From Bacillus sp. SB49 (lineage in GTDB: Bacteria > Bacillota > Bacilli > Bacillales > Halobacillaceae): a stretch of DNA of 64,000 nt. Below, piece after piece: positions 7,870-16,970 of this stretch (its first letter is position 1; every line of letters starts with the position of its first letter). A model generated the notes under the pieces. That model saw only the letters and a list, made by a program, of their open reading frames with translations. It was not told the origin of the DNA and ran no database searches. The position numbers and the translations under genes were made by a program. Location of the stretch: contig NZ_CP048117.1 in assembly GCF_000469135.2 (NCBI RefSeq), positions 2,951,501 through 3,015,500 on the forward strand, written 5' to 3'.

Positions 7870-9234
7870 TTAATAGAAAAGCATGGACAGCAGGGAAACT
7901 CCTATCCCGACAAAGCCGAGACCGATCGTATAGGGCAGATTCCGAAGCACAATCTGATATGGATTCCGCTTCAAGGCGACGGATGTGATCGTGACAATAA
8001 GTCCATAAGGTGCAGACGGGACGGTCGCGATGGCACAGCTGGAGAGGAGAATGACGAGCGTGACCGGAGGGAACGCTCCCAGCAGGAGTCCGCTTATTCC
8101 ACCGAAGATCCCCATCGTTGCAATCGGGTGAACACCAAGCAGTGTGATGAACAGGAATGCCGCCTGAATGAAGAACATAATCAAAATCGGCCGGCCTTCC
8201 AAAGCAATGATCGGATCCTGTATGTATTGCAGGTAAGGCGATGCCGTCAGCGTCTCTGTTAAAAAGGACAGCGTAACAAGCAGAACGATAAAATTGTCGA
8301 GCCTGTTCGTATTCCACTTCCACGTCGGCCATCCGATGTGGAAGAAACTCCTTCTTCTATGGATCACCACTGCCCATAAAAACGCGAAAGGAAAGATGGA
8401 AATCGTCACAGAGAACAGGAAATCGAGTTGGATGACATTGCCTAGGAAAACGACGACTCCTAGAAACAGGGCCAGGGCGGCTATGAACTGAAAGAATTTC
8501 TTTTTATCCATCGGAATGTTCTTGGCCGTATCTTCTTCCGGTAAGGATTCGTTCCGGAACAAGAACCTCGCAAACGCCGAGTCGAGCAGGATCCCTATAA
8601 TAGAAATCGCGATCATCCACGGCAGGACTGCCAGATAATTGGCTCCTGTTATGAAAATAGCGGTTGCCAATAGAATCTCAAGCGGACTCCATAACAGGGC
8701 GAGAGAATAACCCCTCAACGTCACCATCGCTACAAAATTATTACGTACGTTTGCAGGGACATTTTTCAACTTTTCTTTCAACAAATCCTGGGAAACGGTC
8801 GCAGAGGATAAGTTCAGGAAAGCAGCAAGCGACACCATTGTCAGCTCACTGCGTCCGTAAAGCTTACTGAGACGACGGTCTTTGTTTCCAATCAAAGACT
8901 TCAACAGTGTATTGTAGCGACCTGCCTTCACGGCGCTGTTCATCCAAGGAAGCATGGAGACGAGGAACAGAAGGCTGATATTTCCTGCGAAAGCATCCGG
9001 AATATCCCGAAGGCCTGCATCGCTTGAAAAGTAGAAAAAGGTACCGGCAGCAATCAGAACGGTACCAAGAACCTTGAAAACCTTATCAGCACGTGGAAAG
9101 CTGATGGCAATCATGATGATCGCAAGGATACCGATTCCTGTGTAAAGTACGGCATTCTGCCAGAATACGTGGATGATATTCAAAAGGAAGACAAATGAAT
9201 AGAATAGATACAAGTAGTTGGTTAGCTGCGGCAT
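7870..9234 (-). CDS. Polytopic membrane protein, probable permease of unknown substrate
   Basis: A 454-residue protein with about twelve hydrophobic segments in two halves of similar size, separated near residues 225-240 by a short acidic, hydrophilic stretch (NESLPEEDTAKNIPMDKKK). The architecture, with 'SSATVSQDLLK' in the first half and 'GVHPIATMGIFGG' in the second, suggests an ion-transporter or C4-dicarboxylate/lactate-permease-like carrier; that is an inference from layout, not a recognised motif. ATG at 9234 is chosen since AGGAGATG precedes it at proper distance; the longer frame has no ribosome site. It is monocistronic. Confidence 0.65.
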   Translation of the reverse strand: MPQLTNYLYLFYSFVFLLNIIHVFWQNAVLYTGIGILAIIMIAISFPRADKVFKVLGTVLIAAGTFFYFSSDAGLRDIPDAFAGNISLLFLVSMLPWMNSAVKAGRYNTLLKSLIGNKDRRLSKLYGRSELTMVSLAAFLNLSSATVSQDLLKEKLKNVPANVRNNFVAMVTLRGYSLALLWSPLEILLATAIFITGANYLAVLPWMIAISIIGILLDSAFARFLFRNESLPEEDTAKNIPMDKKKFFQFIAALALFLGVVVFLGNVIQLDFLFSVTISIFPFAFLWAVVIHRRRSFFHIGWPTWKWNTNRLDNFIVLLVTLSFLTETLTASPYLQYIQDPIIALEGRPILIMFFIQAAFLFITLLGVHPIATMGIFGGISGLLLGAFPPVTLVILLSSCAIATVPSAPYGLIVTITSVALKRNPYQIVLRNLPYTIGLGFVGIGVSLLSMLFY

Positions 9235-9347
9235 AGTACATCTCCTAACTGGATGGCTTGCTAAAGTCATTAATGCCCTCATACTAAACATTCGTGGAAA
9301 TTATTTCAATGCTGACGGCTCGTTTGTTGACGAATAGCAGCAGAAAA

Positions 9348-9373
9348 AGGCCGGTGTCTATATGCACCGACCT
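9348..9373 (-). terminator. Terminator of the ger operon
   Basis: Stem AGG-CGGTG / CACCG-CCT with one mismatch, overlapping the gerAC stop codon, with five A residues on the left giving a U-run in minus-strand RNA. Confidence 0.7.
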
Positions 9374-10502
9374 ACTTCGTCCCCTCTGAACCGAATCCAG
9401 TTACAGTAATATCTACATCGAACGTGACATCCGCTTCTGCGAACAGCTCATCCCATTCTCCTTTTACCCGTTCCCATTCTTTCGGATAGGCAATCCGGAA
9501 ACGTTCGTGGAAACCGACAACATCCGCTGCGTATTCCTCCTGAAGCTTCTTCATCACATCTTCCATCATCCTGGTCACTTCTTTAGAGGTCTCCTTTTCT
9601 ACTTTTTCAAGCTGGGCAGATTCGAAAGAGTCTCCTTCCTGCGACCAATCTTCGGTGATCCAACCGGATGAGGTAACGTTCACCTGGAAGGAGAGTGTTC
9701 CACCGCTCCATTTAGGTATTACCTTCGTATCCAACGTCTGAAGCTCGTACACGGTGACGACCCCATCGTCATTTTTCATCTTTACAACCCCGCCGGTTGC
9801 CTGTCCTTTAATCCAATTCACACCTTCCACATCCGACTGATCGAGATGGCCTGCGTACTTCTGTGTCTTTCCTTTAATAATACCTGCTCCATTCAGCTTG
9901 ATATCACTGTTCACAAGTTCTACATTCGGCATTAGGAAACTGGATTTTGTTGACAAGTAAGTGACGGCATCACCAAGACGGACCGAAGGAAGAAGCCCGG
10001 TCGTCCGCGTATGGTTGTTCGTCAATTCCCTTAGATAAGTACTTGGTATATCTGCATTCCCTTCCACAGACAATACCTCTTTCCCCGACTCCCTGGTCAG
10101 GAACATCCGCGGACTCATCCTGGAAACGTTATCCCTCGTCACTTGGTTAAGAATCGATGACATCGGGTAATCCTCAAGCAGGTTTTCCTGCAGGATGATG
10201 ACCTTTAGATGGTTTGTATATAAAGGATTCGGTTCTTCCATGGCTAATTCACGGATAATCTCGTGTATGGAATCTCCTGTTAACGTGAAATTATGAAAGG
10301 GCGGCAAATTGGAAGGACCGACGTTTTCATTTTGTAAAGTTGCCAGTTGGCCGGTGTATTCAATCGGATTCTCTTCATCTTCGGATTTATCGAAAGCAGC
10401 TCCAAGAATGAATGACAGCTCTTCAATATCTTTGTTATCCCAGCACCCAGCCAGCACAATGAAAGCTAGAAGTATAGACAAAAGACGATAGGTGGTCTTC
10501 AT
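9372..10502 (-). CDS. gerAC: Ger(x)C family spore germination lipoprotein
   Basis: C subunit of a GerA-type germinant receptor, anchored as a lipoprotein on the outer face of the spore inner membrane. A lipoprotein signal peptide ends in LAGC with lipidation at Cys20, followed by WDNKDIEEL, a hallmark of this family. Length 376 residues is normal. The ATG at 10502 overlaps the gerAB stop region (TGAGATG), indicating translational coupling; an upstream in-frame extension inside gerAB is rejected because it would place a hydrophobic stretch before the signal peptide. The paralogue type (gerA, gerB or gerK) cannot be told. Confidence 0.93.
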   Translation of the reverse strand: MKTTYRLLSILLAFIVLAGCWDNKDIEELSFILGAAFDKSEDEENPIEYTGQLATLQNENVGPSNLPPFHNFTLTGDSIHEIIRELAMEEPNPLYTNHLKVIILQENLLEDYPMSSILNQVTRDNVSRMSPRMFLTRESGKEVLSVEGNADIPSTYLRELTNNHTRTTGLLPSVRLGDAVTYLSTKSSFLMPNVELVNSDIKLNGAGIIKGKTQKYAGHLDQSDVEGVNWIKGQATGGVVKMKNDDGVVTVYELQTLDTKVIPKWSGGTLSFQVNVTSSGWITEDWSQEGDSFESAQLEKVEKETSKEVTRMMEDVMKKLQEEYAADVVGFHERFRIAYPKEWERVKGEWDELFAEADVTFDVDITVTGFGSEGTK

Positions 10503-10503
10503 C

Positions 10504-11598
10504 TCATCCGCTTCCCTTCTGCTTTCTGATAACAGCAATCCCCAAAAGTAAAGCTGGAATAGCCATCGAGAAAACAATGCTCGAATAGCCGATGTAATCC
10601 CCCATCACAGCCATCTGATTATAATCTTCCGGAATCAGCGCAATCAAATAAACGACCGGGAGCAGAAGATAGCAAACCTTCTTATATTTGGTTTTAAATG
10701 TGAATGCCAGGCCGGTTGCGGCTATATAGTGACAGGCGATATACGTCGCAAAGATTTGAATCAACCAGACGACCAGAAAGACGGCGTCGAATCGCTCGAA
10801 GAACACCCCTGTATATTCGTACTGCTGAATTAAAGAGAACGTGGGCCATGTATCGATTTTTGTTCGATCGATAGACAGCGCACCGACAACGACGACGACC
10901 GTGACTAAATAAAGAAGAACCGTCACGCCGACACCCCAGCCGACGACCTGGAACGCTTTCTTCGGCATCTTCATGAGAGCAATCCAAACGAGCATGAATT
11001 CCACACCGCTGAACGTCAACAGCGTCGGGGATATACCTTCCAGAACAGGACCGATTCCCTGTCCGAGAACAGGGCGTAAGTTGTCGATATGGAATATCTT
11101 CAGACCGAGCAAGATGATCATAAGAAAGAAGAAAATGGATACAGGATAGAGAAACTCGAACATCCGCGCAATGGGATTGATTCCTCCGACCGACAAATAA
11201 ATACCGACAAGCAGCATGCTGATCATAATGACAGAAAGCGGCGTATCCTCGAGTAGGTAAAATTGAGTAAGCTCCGCCATCGCACGGATTTCATAAGCAG
11301 CCAGAGTAATCGTATAGGAAATAAATAAAAGACTGATGAGTGTTCCGATGAACCTGCCCGTAATGATTTGATTGTACTGAAAGAAATGCTTTTCTGGAAA
11401 ACGCAGACTGAGGACAATGATCAAAAATCCGGCGCCCAGAGTAATACCTCCACCAATCAAGATCGGTATCCACACATCCGGCGTATTCACTTTCTCCGCC
11501 AATGCCCGGGGCAGCGTGAAAATACCGACAGCAACAAGCATCGAGCCGAGCAGCGCAATAGTCTGAGGTGTCGTTAATTTATCTGAACCTGTATTCAT
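10504..11598 (-). CDS. gerAB: GerAB/GerBB family spore germination permease
   Basis: B subunit of the germinant receptor, an APC-superfamily membrane protein that binds the germinant (amino acid or similar). Ten hydrophobic helices fit the 364-residue length. The start 'KLTTPQTIALLGSMLVAVGIFTLPR' region (residues 7-31) is typical of the family. AAAGGAG lies upstream of the ATG. Middle gene of the gerAA-gerAB-gerAC operon, 15 bases after gerAA and overlapping gerAC. No damage visible. Confidence 0.93.
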   Translation of the reverse strand: MNTGSDKLTTPQTIALLGSMLVAVGIFTLPRALAEKVNTPDVWIPILIGGGITLGAGFLIIVLSLRFPEKHFFQYNQIITGRFIGTLISLLFISYTITLAAYEIRAMAELTQFYLLEDTPLSVIMISMLLVGIYLSVGGINPIARMFEFLYPVSIFFFLMIILLGLKIFHIDNLRPVLGQGIGPVLEGISPTLLTFSGVEFMLVWIALMKMPKKAFQVVGWGVGVTVLLYLVTVVVVVGALSIDRTKIDTWPTFSLIQQYEYTGVFFERFDAVFLVVWLIQIFATYIACHYIAATGLAFTFKTKYKKVCYLLLPVVYLIALIPEDYNQMAVMGDYIGYSSIVFSMAIPALLLGIAVIRKQKGSG

Positions 11599-11613
11599 AG
11601 ACCCGTACTCCTT

Positions 11614-13248
11614 TTAAAACTTCCGGCGCGTCCGCTCTTTTGGAAAAAACTCCTTCGGTCTTTGTTTCATAACGAACAGGGGCAGTCGGAAGATGAAATC
11701 TTTCAAATCGCTCCAATTGTAAATCGTTGCCGGTGTAACGTACGGTACACCGAAGCTCCGCAGTTTGACGACGTGAATACATAGAAGCAGGAAAAACAAA
11801 ATGATCCCATATAAACCTAGAAAGGCAGCAAAGAACATGGCAACAAAGCGCAGCACCCGAAGTGCGACTCCCATCCCGTATTGAGGCGAAACAAAGGAGG
11901 CAATCGCGGTCGTGGCAACAACGATGACCATAATGGGGCTGACGAGTCCCGCCTGAACGGCCGCTTCCCCGATGATGATGGCACCGACAAGCCCGATCGT
12001 CTGCCCCACCGGACGCGGAAGGCGCAGGCCCGCTTCTCTCAGCATTTCGATAGCAAGTTCCATTAAGAGCGCTTCAATGATCGTCGGAAAAGGGACCCCT
12101 ATCCGCGTGCTGGCAATGGCAAGAGCGAGCTCTGTCGGAATCATTCCTTGATGAAAGGAAATGAAGGCGACATAAAACGACGGCAGAAAAATGCTTAAGA
12201 TAGCAGCAAAATATCTCAGCATCCGAATCAGGGACATTGGAATCCAGCGCTCATAATAATCCTCCGGAGACTGTATCATCATAGCGAACGTCGCCGGCAC
12301 GATTAACGCGTACGGTGTTCCGTCAAGAAGAATAGAGATCCGTCCTTCCAGTAAACCTCCCATCACCCGATCCGGGCGCTCCGTCGCCTGCACCTGTGGA
12401 AAGATGGATAAATAATTATCTTCAATCAGCTGCTCAATGTAACCCGATTCAAGTGCATCATCGATGTCGATATTCTTCACCCGCTGGATGACTTCCTGAA
12501 GCAGCTCTTCATTGGCAATATCTTTAATATAGACAATAGCCAAATCCTTTTTTGATCGATCGCCTATTTCAAAATTAAGGATAGTCAAGTTCGGGTCATT
12601 CGTTAGTCTCCTCAGGATAGAGGTATTGTCACGAATGTTTTCGATAAACCCGATACGAGGCCCGCGGACAAGCGCTTCTGTGGGCGGCTCTTCAATCGCT
12701 CTTGACTTCCACCCTTTCACATCAAGAACAATCCCGACCTCCACCCCGTCCACAAGCAACAACGCCGACCCGGTCATGACTCCCTTGATGCCGCTCTCGA
12801 TATCTTCCACTTCTTTAATCCCGGCTACACTGATCACGTGGTCAATCAGATGCTGCTTCAACGCATCTTTTCTCCAATGCTTCCGCTTACCTGCACCATC
12901 TGACATCAGCGGTTTCAAAACAAAATTATTGATTTCCTCCACGTTCACAAGACCGTCGATATGGATAAGGGCACTAGATGGGCCGTCTTCCCCTAGCTTG
13001 AAGTTACGTGTTGTAATGTCTGCATTCATCCCGATCCGGTCATCTATTTTCTTTTTATTCTCTTTAAGAAGGTCTCCAATTGGTTCTCTCTCCTGTTCTT
13101 TCTCGTACGTTGTCCTAGTCCCTCGTGCCTTTCGCCGCAAGTCGACAATACCATGGGCCGCTTTCGTCGCAAAAACCGGAAACAGAATCAAGACAACGAT
13201 ACCTACATACACATCCGTCCTTGTAAGGAACGCTAACACAGATTCCAT
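11614..13248 (-). CDS. gerAA: GerA spore germination protein, A subunit
   Basis: A subunit of the germinant receptor, 544 residues. A large soluble N-terminal domain (after one hydrophobic segment near residues 10-30) is followed by the conserved GerA membrane region from about residue 300 (DRVMGGLLEGRISILLDGTPYA). Four to five hydrophobic helices lie between residues 335 and 510. This copy has an extra N-terminal hydrophobic segment, seen in some Bacillaceae paralogues. GGAGGG precedes the ATG. First gene of the operon; expression is expected late in sporulation in the forespore under sigma-G, though I could not identify that promoter with confidence. Confidence 0.94.
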   Translation of the reverse strand: MESVLAFLTRTDVYVGIVVLILFPVFATKAAHGIVDLRRKARGTRTTYEKEQEREPIGDLLKENKKKIDDRIGMNADITTRNFKLGEDGPSSALIHIDGLVNVEEINNFVLKPLMSDGAGKRKHWRKDALKQHLIDHVISVAGIKEVEDIESGIKGVMTGSALLLVDGVEVGIVLDVKGWKSRAIEEPPTEALVRGPRIGFIENIRDNTSILRRLTNDPNLTILNFEIGDRSKKDLAIVYIKDIANEELLQEVIQRVKNIDIDDALESGYIEQLIEDNYLSIFPQVQATERPDRVMGGLLEGRISILLDGTPYALIVPATFAMMIQSPEDYYERWIPMSLIRMLRYFAAILSIFLPSFYVAFISFHQGMIPTELALAIASTRIGVPFPTIIEALLMELAIEMLREAGLRLPRPVGQTIGLVGAIIIGEAAVQAGLVSPIMVIVVATTAIASFVSPQYGMGVALRVLRFVAMFFAAFLGLYGIILFFLLLCIHVVKLRSFGVPYVTPATIYNWSDLKDFIFRLPLFVMKQRPKEFFPKERTRRKF

Positions 13249-13281
13249 GGTATTCCCTCCTTACTAATAGTTTGGCTATTC

Positions 13282-14010
13282 TTACTGAAAGTGCGTGAGA
13301 ATCAAGGAACACAATAAACCGACCGAGGCGATAAAACCGACGGCAGCGCCGCCTTCCTCATACGCTTCCGGCATCATGGCAGCCGTCACCATCGCAATGA
13401 CCCCTCCGGCCGCGAACGCTCCGATGAAGGCGATCAGCCCGTCCGAGGCACCTTCAAGAAAAACATAACCGGTCAGGGAACTAAGCGCAGATAACACGAG
13501 GACGACCCCCCATAAAAACAGGATCTTCCGATTAGAGTAACCATCCTTTTTCAATCCGACGCTGGAAGAGAGGCCCTCTGGAAAATTACTGATGAAGATG
13601 GCGATGACGAGGAGCCAGCTCACTCCGCCTCCTTCGAGCAGACTGACGCCGATGATGACGGACTCTGGAATGGCATCGATGATCGTACCGAAGAAGATCG
13701 CCATCCCGGAGGATCCTTGAGGATTCTCACGGGAACGCTTACGCTCTTTCCCGCCTTTTCTTGCAAGGACAAATTCAACGATCGTAAACAGCAGGGCTCC
13801 GCCGAGAAATCCAAGCGTCGTTGTTTTTAGTCCTCCTTCATGAATCGAATCAAGCAGGAGTTCAAACGAAGCAGCACCGATCAAAACGCCGGTACCGAAT
13901 GCCATGATGGCCCCGATCCAACTCTTCTTCATGGTGAAAAAGAGGCCGACTAGCGAGCCGATAAATACCGCCGATCCTGCGACTCCTCCCCAGAACGCTG
14001 CTGTCCACAT
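13282..14010 (-). CDS. ZIP family divalent metal transporter
   Basis: Probable zinc/iron permease of the ZIP family, 242 residues with about eight helices. The metal-path helices contain 'GTVIDAIPESVIIG'-type residues (here TIIDAIPESVIIG) and 'FISNFPEGLSSS', matching the conserved H/N-x-x-E ZIP signature in helices 4 and 5. A charged, basic loop follows helix 3 (RKGGKERKRSRENPQG). A GTG nine bases upstream is also possible, but AAAGGTG is better placed for the ATG at 14010. It is upstream of gerAA by 33 bases on the same strand, so read-through is possible. Confidence 0.9.
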   Translation of the reverse strand: MWTAAFWGGVAGSAVFIGSLVGLFFTMKKSWIGAIMAFGTGVLIGAASFELLLDSIHEGGLKTTTLGFLGGALLFTIVEFVLARKGGKERKRSRENPQGSSGMAIFFGTIIDAIPESVIIGVSLLEGGGVSWLLVIAIFISNFPEGLSSSVGLKKDGYSNRKILFLWGVVLVLSALSSLTGYVFLEGASDGLIAFIGAFAAGGVIAMVTAAMMPEAYEEGGAAVGFIASVGLLCSLILTHFQ

Positions 14011-14090
14011 AGCCCTCACCTTTCTAATTCCGTTATATTCTTCTAGTGTGTGTTAAAAAAGGCAGGCTATGTGGGCCGGCATAAACAAAA

Positions 14091-14118
14091 AAATCCCCTC
14101 ACGGTTGTGAGAGGATTT
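14091..14118 (-). terminator. Terminator of the TetR-MFS operon
   Basis: 12-bp stem with one mismatch (AAATCCCCTCAC / GTGAGAGGATTT), loop GGTT, and an A-run on the left giving U-run in minus-strand RNA, ten bases past the exporter stop. Confidence 0.85.
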
Positions 14119-14127
14119 CGTTTCTGG

Positions 14128-15609
14128 TTAGTTTGTCTGCAAGGCTGGCTCTGCCTTCGTTTCCGCAGCAGGCACTTTCTTTTCTTTCTTCGGCTTTCCT
14201 TTGATGAAGAAGGACAACAGTAGCCCGACTATCGCAATGATGGTTGCGACAAGGAACGCTACATCAATGCCGTGGATAAGGGCATTGGACATAATGTTCT
14301 GCGGCTGTTCACCAGCAGACGGCGTATAGTCTTTGGACGCATTCGTCATCACTGTTACAAGCAGTGCCGTACCGATGGAACCTGCGATGGTACGAAGCGT
14401 GTTGTTCATCGCTGTACCATGCGGGATCCACTCTTTAGACAACTGGTTCAACCCTGCTGTAGATACCGGCATCATAACCATTGCGACACCCATCATGCGG
14501 ATCGCATAGATTGTCACGATGAAGCTGTAACTCGTGTCCGCCGTCAAGTTGGAGAAGACGTACGTCATTGATGCGATGATGGTAAGTCCGGTAATCGCCA
14601 GCCAGCGTGCTCCGATCTTATCAAAAATCCTTCCGGTGATGGGAGACATGATTCCCATGACGAGCGCTCCCGGAAGCAGCATCAGACCAGATTCAAGTGC
14701 TGTGAATCCGCGCATCGTCTGCATGTAGATCGGCAGGAGCAATTCTGCACCGAGCATGGACATCATGACGATCATCGTGATGACAGCGGCAAGGGCGTAA
14801 ATTTTGTTACCGAACACACGGAACTCTAGGATCGGTGTTTCCAAACGGAACTGACGGATGATGAACGACGCAAGGGCGACGACACCGATAATCAACGTAA
14901 TATACACGTTCGGACTGGACCAGCCGTCATTACCGGCGCTGCTGAATCCGTAAAGCAGTCCGCCGAATCCGAAGGTAGACAGGATAATGGACAGCACATC
15001 GATCGTCGGGTTCGTCTGTTCCGTTACGTTCTTAAGCGCAAAGGCACCGAAGATGATGGCTCCGATGGCAATCGGAATAATAATGAGAAACGGTGTTCTC
15101 CAGGAATATTCTTCGACGAGATACCCGGACAATGTCGGCCCGATTGCCGGACCGAAGGCGATGACAAGTCCCGCCATCCCCATGACCGTCCCCCGCTTCT
15201 CGACTGGGAAAATCATCAACATAACCGTCTGCATGAGCGGCATCATAATACCGGCACCGCTCGCCTGAATCAAACGGCCGATAAGCAGCACCGAGAAGTT
15301 AGGTGCAGCTGCCGCTACGACGGTACCAATCGTAAACAGCGTCATCGCTGTAAAGAACAAGCGTCTCGTCGTGAACTTTCCTATTAAAAAGGCAGTGATC
15401 GGAATCATTACCCCGTTGACGAGCATGAATCCCGTCATCAACCACTGGGATGTATTAGCGGTAACATTCAATGTTTCCATAATATTCGGCAGCGCCGTGT
15501 TCAACAACGTCTGATTTAATATTGCCACAAACGCACTGACTAACAGTACCGATACGATCGCTATGCGGTTGATCGGCTGTTTCTCTACTTGCTGTGTTTG
15601 TTCAGCCAT
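14128..15609 (-). CDS. DHA2-family MFS multidrug exporter (EmrB/QacA type)
   Basis: Proton-coupled drug efflux permease with 14 predicted helices over 493 residues. Visible DHA2 features are the N-terminal 'LLNTALPNIMETLNV' block, the 'WLMTGFMLVNGVMIPITAFL' helix and motif C-like 'GLVIAFGPAIGPTLSGYL'. A lysine/alanine-rich C-terminal tail (KGKPKKEKKVPAAETKAEPALQTN) is cytoplasmic. AGGAGG lies upstream of the ATG; the start is two bases beyond the TetR stop, so the two are co-transcribed and probably co-translated. Expression is expected to be induced when the TetR protein releases its palindromes at 16258-16343. Confidence 0.92.
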   Translation of the reverse strand: MAEQTQQVEKQPINRIAIVSVLLVSAFVAILNQTLLNTALPNIMETLNVTANTSQWLMTGFMLVNGVMIPITAFLIGKFTTRRLFFTAMTLFTIGTVVAAAAPNFSVLLIGRLIQASGAGIMMPLMQTVMLMIFPVEKRGTVMGMAGLVIAFGPAIGPTLSGYLVEEYSWRTPFLIIIPIAIGAIIFGAFALKNVTEQTNPTIDVLSIILSTFGFGGLLYGFSSAGNDGWSSPNVYITLIIGVVALASFIIRQFRLETPILEFRVFGNKIYALAAVITMIVMMSMLGAELLLPIYMQTMRGFTALESGLMLLPGALVMGIMSPITGRIFDKIGARWLAITGLTIIASMTYVFSNLTADTSYSFIVTIYAIRMMGVAMVMMPVSTAGLNQLSKEWIPHGTAMNNTLRTIAGSIGTALLVTVMTNASKDYTPSAGEQPQNIMSNALIHGIDVAFLVATIIAIVGLLLSFFIKGKPKKEKKVPAAETKAEPALQTN

Positions 15610-15611
15610 AC

Positions 15612-16238
15612 TTATTCCTCCTCATTCCTGATGGACAAGCCGCGCTTCAGAAGCCTGAGCTCGATCGCAAACTGCTCCATCGCTTTCTCTTTTGATAAAC
15701 CTTTCGCAAAATGCCGGATCATATTATTGAACATCACCACACGAACGAGATGGATCGCATGGTACAATTCTTCTTCATTTCTTACATCCAGCAGACTCTC
15801 ATCGATATACTGCCGGATATCATTCAAGTAAGTAAGGAATCGATCCCTTGTTTCCCCATTCGTAAACGTATTCTGCACTTTGTGATTCATGTTTAGAAAC
15901 ACGTGCTTGAAGAACAAGCGGTTCTCTTCCTCTTCAAACTCATCCAGCGTCTGGTGGAACAAATTCGTCATCGCTTCGAATATGTTCCCTTCTGTCTGCT
16001 GCAGATAAGAAATGAACAAAGCCTGCCTCTCTTTCGAGTGCTGTTTCAACAGATAGAAGAACACGTCCTCTTTATCCTCGAAATACTGATAAAAACTGCC
16101 TCTGGATACTCCGCATCCTTTAATGATGTTGGAAATCGAAGAATCGTGAAGCGGTGCTCTAGAAAACTCGGCACGCGCTGCCTTCATCAGCGCTTCCTGC
16201 TTCTCTTCTGGTAAATTGAAGAATGTTTGTTTCGGCAT
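15612..16238 (-). CDS. TetR/AcrR family transcriptional repressor of the adjacent exporter
   Basis: 208-residue DNA-binding repressor. The N-terminal helix-turn-helix is clear (residues 12-55, 'SISNIIKGCGVSRGSFYQYFEDKEDVFFYLL' in outline), followed by an all-helical ligand-binding domain. The ATG at 16238 has GGGGGAAAG upstream; the longer open frame begins with no site and would overlap an operator. It leads an autoregulated two-gene operon with the DHA2 exporter. Two near-identical palindromes flank its promoter and are the probable binding sites. Confidence 0.92.
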   Translation of the reverse strand: MPKQTFFNLPEEKQEALMKAARAEFSRAPLHDSSISNIIKGCGVSRGSFYQYFEDKEDVFFYLLKQHSKERQALFISYLQQTEGNIFEAMTNLFHQTLDEFEEEENRLFFKHVFLNMNHKVQNTFTNGETRDRFLTYLNDIRQYIDESLLDVRNEEELYHAIHLVRVVMFNNMIRHFAKGLSKEKAMEQFAIELRLLKRGLSIRNEEE

Positions 16239-16257
16239 AGTATGCTTTCCCCCACAA

Positions 16258-16274
16258 TGTGACACGGTGTCACA
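16258..16274. promoter_or_regulatory. TetR operator, proximal copy
   Basis: 17-bp palindrome TGTGACACGGTGTCACA (two 8-base arms around a central G). It sits between the transcription start and the repressor's ribosome site, so bound repressor would block early elongation. Its core is identical to the copy at 16328-16342. Confidence 0.85.
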
Positions 16275-16291
16275 TCCAACTGATAGTATGT

Positions 16292-16320
16292 ATATTACTC
16301 CCCTTGATTCGAATAGTCAA
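16292..16320 (-). promoter_or_regulatory. SigmaA-type promoter of the TetR-exporter operon
   Basis: On the minus strand TTGACT (16320-16315) and TAATAT (16297-16292) are separated by exactly 17 bases. The predicted start is near 16285. The promoter lies between the two palindromic operators. Confidence 0.8.
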
Positions 16321-16326
16321 CTAAAA

Positions 16327-16343
16327 AGTGACACGGTGTCACA
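16327..16343. promoter_or_regulatory. TetR operator, distal copy
   Basis: AGTGACACGGTGTCACA; the 15-base core GTGACACGGTGTCAC is identical to the proximal operator, 69 bp away (about six and a half turns). It lies just upstream of the -35 hexamer. Confidence 0.85.
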
Positions 16344-16365
16344 TTTTTTATTTTCAAAAAAATAA

Positions 16366-16389
16366 GCCGGGAGATCACCGTCTCCCGGC
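16366..16389 (-). terminator. Terminator of the GrpB-family gene
   Basis: Perfect 9-bp stem GCCGGGAGA / TCTCCCGGC overlapping the gene's stop codon; an A-rich run to its left becomes the U-run in minus-strand RNA. Confidence 0.9.
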
Positions 16390-16902
16390 CTTCGTTCGAT
16401 ACCAAATCATTGCTTGCTTTTCTATCTCTTTAACAACGTTGTTCTTTCCTGCAATATAGGCATCAATATCCTCGGGGAACCTGACGGCAAGCTCCGCTTT
16501 CAAGCGCCCGTATTTTTCTCTCGCCCGCTTGTGCGCGCGTAAATAATCACGAAAAGCGAGATGGCGGACGATTTCGCTGCTGCCCTTCGGAAACACGTGG
16601 ACATGGTGGGTCCGGTCGTCCCCGCCCTTTTGAAAGAAGCGCCGGCCGGCGATCCCGTTTTCCCCTTTTGCTTCATAACCATGGGCCGCCATTTTCTCTT
16701 CGTATGTATCGACAACGGAAATGTCGGTTACGACCGGTAGGATATCAATGACCGGCTTCGCATGCAGACCAGGTACTGCCGTGCTGCCAATATGATGAAT
16801 AGCCGGGACCACTTCCCCGAAAATCTTCCGGAGCGAATCCGCTTCTTTTTCGAACATTGCCGGCCATGCTTCGTTGTAACTGGTGACTTCTACGTTACGC
16901 AA
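16375..16902 (-). CDS. GrpB family protein (UPF0157, nucleotidyltransferase-like)
   Basis: Member of the GrpB/UPF0157 family, distant relatives of the nucleotidyltransferase fold; function not established. Family blocks are visible: 'VTSYNEAWPAMFEKEADSLR' near the N-terminus, 'HIGSTAVPGLHAKPVIDI' (the GS-x-AVPG-x-x-AKPxID motif) and 'LAFRDYLRAHKRAREKYGRLK'. The start is taken as TTG at 16902 (AAAGGGGAGAG directly upstream), giving 175 residues, the usual length; the frame extends to a GTG at 16920 that lies inside that ribosome site. Confidence 0.9.
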   Translation of the reverse strand: MRNVEVTSYNEAWPAMFEKEADSLRKIFGEVVPAIHHIGSTAVPGLHAKPVIDILPVVTDISVVDTYEEKMAAHGYEAKGENGIAGRRFFQKGGDDRTHHVHVFPKGSSEIVRHLAFRDYLRAHKRAREKYGRLKAELAVRFPEDIDAYIAGKNNVVKEIEKQAMIWYRTKAGRR

Positions 16903-16970
16903 GGTCTCTCCCCTTTCCACCGCTGCTACCCTTTTGTTACAGTATATAATAGATAAAGGAGGAATGTTCT

